Assembly (NCBI GenBank): GCA_018700895.1
Contig: JABIUV010000052.1
Coordinates: forward strand, 56,491 to 120,490
Source: Bacteroidota bacterium
GTDB taxonomy: Bacteria; Bacteroidota; Bacteroidia; NS11-12g; UBA9320
DNA: 64,000 nt
Direction: 5' to 3'
The notes under the pieces are model-generated. The model was not told the origin of the DNA. It saw only the letters and a program-made list of their open reading frames with translations, and made no database searches. Both the position numbers and the translations under genes were made by a program. Shown piece by piece: positions 59,746 through 64,000 of the stretch; position 1 is the first letter of the stretch; every line of letters starts with the position of its first letter.

Positions 59746-61270
59746 TTATAGACAGGAGGTCATTTTTGACCTCCTTTTTATTTACATCATTTCTCAAAAC
59801 CTTGCTGGCCAACAGAATAGATTCAATCTCTGGAGTGAATATCTGGTTGCAACTCTCAAAATCAAAATTTTCGAAGTTTTCCTTAAAGATGCAACCAAGA
59901 ATTTTCCTTTTAGTCTCACCATCCGCCTCATCCCAATACTGGCTTAGGTTTTCAATCATTGGAAGAGTTTTATTGAGATACACCTTAAAAGGACTCTTTA
60001 CAGACTTCAAATTTGATAGTTGATCCTTTTTTTCACTAATCTCAGACTCAATTCTGGACTTCATCCCATTGTAATCAACGGAGGTAATATCTCCATCAAG
60101 AAAAGAATTCTGTAGTTTTAATTGTCGACGACCATAGTTTTCAATTGACTCATTTAATCGCTTGATTTCAGTCTTTCTTGTGACATCCTCTCTATCTATC
60201 AGTGCCTCAAGCTGCGATTTGTAAACCTTAACCATACCTGCAGTAAAAGAGATCTTATCCAAAAGGTTTTTAATCTGTTCGTGCGCCCAATCCACTCTGA
60301 ACCTTCGACATTTTGGTTTAGTACACAGATAGTAATGGTGCCAAGTTTTATTTCTACTTTGACATTTATACGCGGTAATAGCACGATCGTGTTTGGAACA
60401 TCTCATAAATCCTTTTAAAGGGTATAGGTCACTTTTTTCAGATTTAAAGTCACAATTTCTAACCCTTCCCTCCAGATAATCATTGGCCCTCTTAAAAAGG
60501 ACGTCAGACACTATCGGAGGGTGACGACCAACTATTATTTGCTCCGGTTCTTTCTTCCACGCTTTTACTTTTATTTTACCTGTGTATGCAATATTCCGGA
60601 TTGTATTATAGAAGGTTGATTTACTCAAGTAGAATGTTCCACGTTTATAAGAATACTTCTTTCCATTAATGTACTTTCTAACTTCATTGGCTGAATATAT
60701 TCCTAGAGCAAATCTTTCGAAACATTCTTTTATGTATGGTGCAGCCTCGTTTGGTATTAAGGTTGACTTGTTGTCAATCTTGCAATTATCATAACCACGA
60801 GGAGCAGCACCTGTCCAACAGCCTTCAATGCGCGACCTCCTCATCCCTTCAGTAGTTCTAATACTGTTTTTATCGTTTTCAACTTCTGGGAGTGTCAGGT
60901 ATAAGCTCAAAAGCACCTTACTGTCTGGGCTTGAAAGGTCTATTGGCTGTTCCACCGTTGATATGAGGACTCCGTATTTTTCTAGTGTTTTAATTTCTTT
61001 GAGTGCCAAATATTGATTCCTTGACCAACGGTCCCAACGAAGACATAATATCTGATCTACCTCACCCCTATTCTTCTTGAGATAATTTATAATTTTAACC
61101 CATTCTGGACGATTAAAATCTTTACCACTAAAATCTTCAGTGTATATATTTACAATAGGGTAATTATTCATTTCACAGTATTGTCTCATTACACTTTCCT
61201 GATGTTGAAGTGAATATCCTCGATCGGCTTGATCATCAGTGCTTACCCGTTTGTAGATAATTGTTCTCAT
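59708..61270 (-). CDS. Large serine recombinase (site-specific integrase)
   Basis: YKRVSTDDQADRGYSLQHQ catalytic region, RWDRWSRN, recombinase domain, zinc-ribbon Cys residues, coiled coil; C-terminus MAPSPGLEPGTY antisense to tRNA. Confidence 0.95.
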   Translation of the reverse strand: MRTIIYKRVSTDDQADRGYSLQHQESVMRQYCEMNNYPIVNIYTEDFSGKDFNRPEWVKIINYLKKNRGEVDQILCLRWDRWSRNQYLALKEIKTLEKYGVLISTVEQPIDLSSPDSKVLLSLYLTLPEVENDKNSIRTTEGMRRSRIEGCWTGAAPRGYDNCKIDNKSTLIPNEAAPYIKECFERFALGIYSANEVRKYINGKKYSYKRGTFYLSKSTFYNTIRNIAYTGKIKVKAWKKEPEQIIVGRHPPIVSDVLFKRANDYLEGRVRNCDFKSEKSDLYPLKGFMRCSKHDRAITAYKCQSRNKTWHHYYLCTKPKCRRFRVDWAHEQIKNLLDKISFTAGMVKVYKSQLEALIDREDVTRKTEIKRLNESIENYGRRQLKLQNSFLDGDITSVDYNGMKSRIESEISEKKDQLSNLKSVKSPFKVYLNKTLPMIENLSQYWDEADGETKRKILGCIFKENFENFDFESCNQIFTPEIESILLASKVLRNDVNKKEVKNDLLSIMAPSPGLEPGTY

Positions 61271-61404
61271 TGGTTTAGTTTTACGTAATTGTCGTATTCA
61301 ATTTGAGCTAATTTATTCAAAAGGTTGATGATTAGCGTTATGTCTGTTCTCGGAACATCTGCTAGCTCCTCCTTGATTGTTCTTATTGAATCTTGCTTGT
61401 TCAT
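61267..61404 (-). CDS. Small 45-aa protein translationally coupled to the recombinase
   Basis: ATG 61404, MNKQDSIRTIKEELADVPRTDITLIINLLNKLAQIEYDNYVKLNQ*, stop overlaps recombinase ATG (ATGA). Confidence 0.6.
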   Translation of the reverse strand: MNKQDSIRTIKEELADVPRTDITLIINLLNKLAQIEYDNYVKLNQ

Positions 61405-61513
61405 TCCGTCATATATAATAGATTTTACGTTATAATGGTCTTTATATCAGACACATACGATAAAGTATACAGGAAATTATTCTAAAAGTCAACCCCTGTT
61501 ATGCCTAATCGAC

Positions 61514-63100
61514 TCAGCTCTCTTCCATATCCTTTTTATCATTCGATATATGGTTACTGGTTACGTTCCACTCCGAAATAAATTCTTCAGCTTTTTCAAT
61601 ACAATTTTTCAGAAGTGAATTCTTGAGCTCTTTATAACGTGACGGCTTGGAATCTTTTATTATTCTATTGACCATTTCGATGACATAAGATTCTTGCGTA
61701 AAATCTATCTCTTTTATGTTTTCAACTGTCAATCCGGGTTTAATACCCGTTCTCTCAGTTAAAACCGTATTCATAACATCATATAACTGATCCTTGTATT
61801 TCTGAGTTGTTAGAATTGAATCGTGAATTGTAAAAATTGGAGCTTCAGGACACAATCTGTGAAACTCAGGTACAATACAATCAAGAACTAGGTAACTTTC
61901 AGCCCTCTGGAGAAACAAGGCGAAATTTGACTTGCCAATATCTGAAAGAAGGCGTTCTATACACCTGTTTACAAATGGATAAATTCGCTTGAATAGTTTA
62001 ACACTTTCAACATTTTTACGATGTGCATACAAGTCTTGAAAGAGTAGATACATGATGCCAGACTTAATTGCATCTCTTTCTTCTGAACTTGGGAATGAGT
62101 TATTTTCCAAATGACAAATGTGGGAATAGAAATCTTCAGAAAATGGTGCGTCTCGAAACTTTTTAAATTCCTCATGATCTAAGGTGTCCGGGGAAATATC
62201 TCCTATAGGTTTACTAGAAAATTGCGCAAACATTAATGTGGAAAACATGTAAAGCATAACCTCTTTTCTTGTTTTCTTATCAATTAGATCTTTTGTTAAT
62301 CTATAGAATGAATAATCTCCTTTTTGTTTAAAGAATTGATGATTAAGCAAACTAGCTAATACATAAACCTGACTAGATTTTACATCTACTTGAATCAGTT
62401 GCTGATTGTCATATTTTAGATATCCTCTGAATTTCTTTGATATATTGGTTATTGAAGAATTGTATCTTTTATTTGATGCTGATCTACTTTTCCAAAATTC
62501 ATTTTTGTCGATATCTTCTATCAACAGTAACATCATACCTATCCAATTTTTAAGTATTTTGATTTGTTTAGGTGTTTTTAGTTGTTTTTCTACTTCCGAG
62601 TAAAACTTTATGAGTTTAGGATAAATATCATCACTCTTTATAGTGATTTTATCATTGAAGTATGAGTCTAATAGTTTTGTTTTACTCTCAATCTCCTTTT
62701 GTCTTATGGTGATGGTTTTGTATTTATATTTAACATATTGACACTTGTGTTTTAATCGATATTTGCTGCATCTGTCACCAGGGAGATAATCTTTTCCATT
62801 TTCAATTATGCCTTCTGTTTTTAGGAGATTTAATACTTTTTCGTAATCTCTGTTTAGTATTTTTTGTAATTCCTTGGAGCAAATTCTGATATGGTTATCA
62901 TGGTAAAAGTATCTTGAGTTTCGATGTGTTCTAGTTAGTCTAGATATCACCCTAACTATCTTATTTTTCACTGTCTTTTGAGTTAATCTAGATTCAATAT
63001 TTAGTTCTTGCACAAGAGATTCTGCATCGATGTTCATTGGTATTGCAACCCTATATGTATACTTTCTTACTTTCATCTTATGCTGCTTCATTAAATTCAT
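61514..63100 (-). CDS. Divergent polymerase-palm-like protein of mobile element (candidate family-A DNAP/T7 RNAP-like), N-terminal winged helix-like region
   Basis: LIQVDVKSSQVYVLASLLN (motif A-like), KKTRKEVMLYMFSTLMF (motif B/O-helix-like), PIFTIHDSILTTQ (motif C-like HDS). Confidence 0.6.
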   Translation of the reverse strand: MNLMKQHKMKVRKYTYRVAIPMNIDAESLVQELNIESRLTQKTVKNKIVRVISRLTRTHRNSRYFYHDNHIRICSKELQKILNRDYEKVLNLLKTEGIIENGKDYLPGDRCSKYRLKHKCQYVKYKYKTITIRQKEIESKTKLLDSYFNDKITIKSDDIYPKLIKFYSEVEKQLKTPKQIKILKNWIGMMLLLIEDIDKNEFWKSRSASNKRYNSSITNISKKFRGYLKYDNQQLIQVDVKSSQVYVLASLLNHQFFKQKGDYSFYRLTKDLIDKKTRKEVMLYMFSTLMFAQFSSKPIGDISPDTLDHEEFKKFRDAPFSEDFYSHICHLENNSFPSSEERDAIKSGIMYLLFQDLYAHRKNVESVKLFKRIYPFVNRCIERLLSDIGKSNFALFLQRAESYLVLDCIVPEFHRLCPEAPIFTIHDSILTTQKYKDQLYDVMNTVLTERTGIKPGLTVENIKEIDFTQESYVIEMVNRIIKDSKPSRYKELKNSLLKNCIEKAEEFISEWNVTSNHISNDKKDMEES

Positions 63101-64000
63101 TTAGGACTATTGATAATTCGTCCTGGTTAAACTCCTTCTGTGCGTTTTCCATAACCTTACATCCAACTTGATAATACTGAGATGTTAGTTCTGTTGATAG
63201 ATATCTTCGATTCAACAGATTGGCAATTCTACCCGTGGTATTAACACCTCCGAAGGGATCAAAAACTAGGTCATTCTCGTCTGTCGTCATTAAAATTGGC
63301 ACAACAGGTAACAACTCAGCCATCATTGCAGGGTGACTTAGGATAGAGGCTTCTTGAACAGGCTTATTCCCTCCAACAGCACATTTGATCATTCTATTCA
63401 CATCTTGGGCTGCTAGATGGTTATAGATCTTCTTGTAAGGTTTTGAAAGAGACTTGGATTTCTTTGAAACAACCCCATTTTGGTTTACATCCTTGGCTCC
63501 TTTGGTAATACCTATTTGTTTCTTCTCGTCTGTGTACTTCAGGTGATTGTACTTGGACTTAGCTGGATCTACAACAAACCAGAGTATTACTTCGGTATTA
63601 TTCGTAGGACGATTCACCTTTTCACCTTGAGGATGAGGGTTTGGTTTACTCCATATCAATGTATCCTTATAAGTGAGTCCCGTATGTTCTTTGATTGCAT
63701 TTTTTACTAATCCTGGAATATCAAGTGCACAACCATTTCTATAAGTTTCTCCTATATTGATCATAACATTTGATGTGGGATTTATTAGGAATTCGAACCT
63801 ACTAATGATTTTTCCAATGTTGGCAGCAAACTGTTCAGGCGTTCTTTCGTGCCCTAACTGGTCACTCCCTTCACCAGTATTATAATATCGAACCGAATAG
63901 TAAGGTATCGACGTAAAGATAAATGGAACTTGACCTTTGAATTGAACTAACTGGTTAATATCCCTACAGTTCAAATTGAAAGATGAAGATCTATCTGGAA
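63078..64000 (-). CDS. DNA methyltransferase (N4/N6 amino-MTase), partial, runs off right edge
   Basis: FTSIPYYSVRYYN motif IV variant, LIWSKPNPHPQ, VFDPFGGVNTTGRIANLLNRRYLSTEL motif I; frame remains open to 64000 beyond the listed TTG at 63974. Confidence 0.88.
   Translation of the reverse strand, partial: PDRSSSFNLNCRDINQLVQFKGQVPFIFTSIPYYSVRYYNTGEGSDQLGHERTPEQFAANIGKIISRFEFLINPTSNVMINIGETYRNGCALDIPGLVKNAIKEHTGLTYKDTLIWSKPNPHPQGEKVNRPTNNTEVILWFVVDPAKSKYNHLKYTDEKKQIGITKGAKDVNQNGVVSKKSKSLSKPYKKIYNHLAAQDVNRMIKCAVGGNKPVQEASILSHPAMMAELLPVVPILMTTDENDLVFDPFGGVNTTGRIANLLNRRYLSTELTSQYYQVGCKVMENAQKEFNQDELSIVLNEFNEAA

Larger units (their letters stand above)
59708..64000. mobile_element. Integrated element at tRNA-Asn, right end outside the window
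   Basis: Serine recombinase overlapping the tRNA 3' half, followed by polymerase-like and methyltransferase genes, visibly more AT-rich codon usage than the flanking core. Confidence 0.75.

Overview
The window is a Bacteroidetes (Flavobacteriia/Sphingobacteriia-like) chromosomal segment, judged from T9SS sorting domains, PorT-like proteins, TAnnTTTG-type promoters and the gene families present. Most of it is conserved core: tgt-porT-ubiE, engB, ferredoxin, the rplM-rpsI-rpsB-tsf ribosomal block, ilvE, and a complete-looking dcw division/cell-wall cluster on the minus strand (mraZ-rsmH-ftsL-PBP-murE-mraY-murD-ftsW-murG-murC-ftsQ-ftsA-ftsZ). It also holds hutI, a purF homologue, aroQ, rlmD, a DUF4175-type protein, lptB, recJ and a tRNA-Asn. 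There are two accessory regions. (1) From 38.3 to 39.9 kb there is a scar containing a G-rich tandem repeat, a truncated lipoprotein gene, a frameshifted hsdS 3' fragment and an hsdR 3' fragment, i.e. a decayed type I restriction-modification locus. (2) From about 59.7 kb to the right edge there is a mobile element next to, and overlapping, tRNA-Asn(GTT). It encodes a large serine recombinase whose last 13 codons are read from the antisense strand of the tRNA, a translationally coupled 45-aa ORF, a divergent protein with motifs resembling a family-A DNA polymerase/T7 RNAP palm, and a DNA methyltransferase with an atypical SIPY catalytic motif. Other notable signals are three 10-bp-phased MraZ boxes upstream of mraZ and a recurrent leaderless-transcript architecture, with the -7 box ending 4-10 nt before the start codon. 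All protein assignments are from reading the translations; no database search was run.
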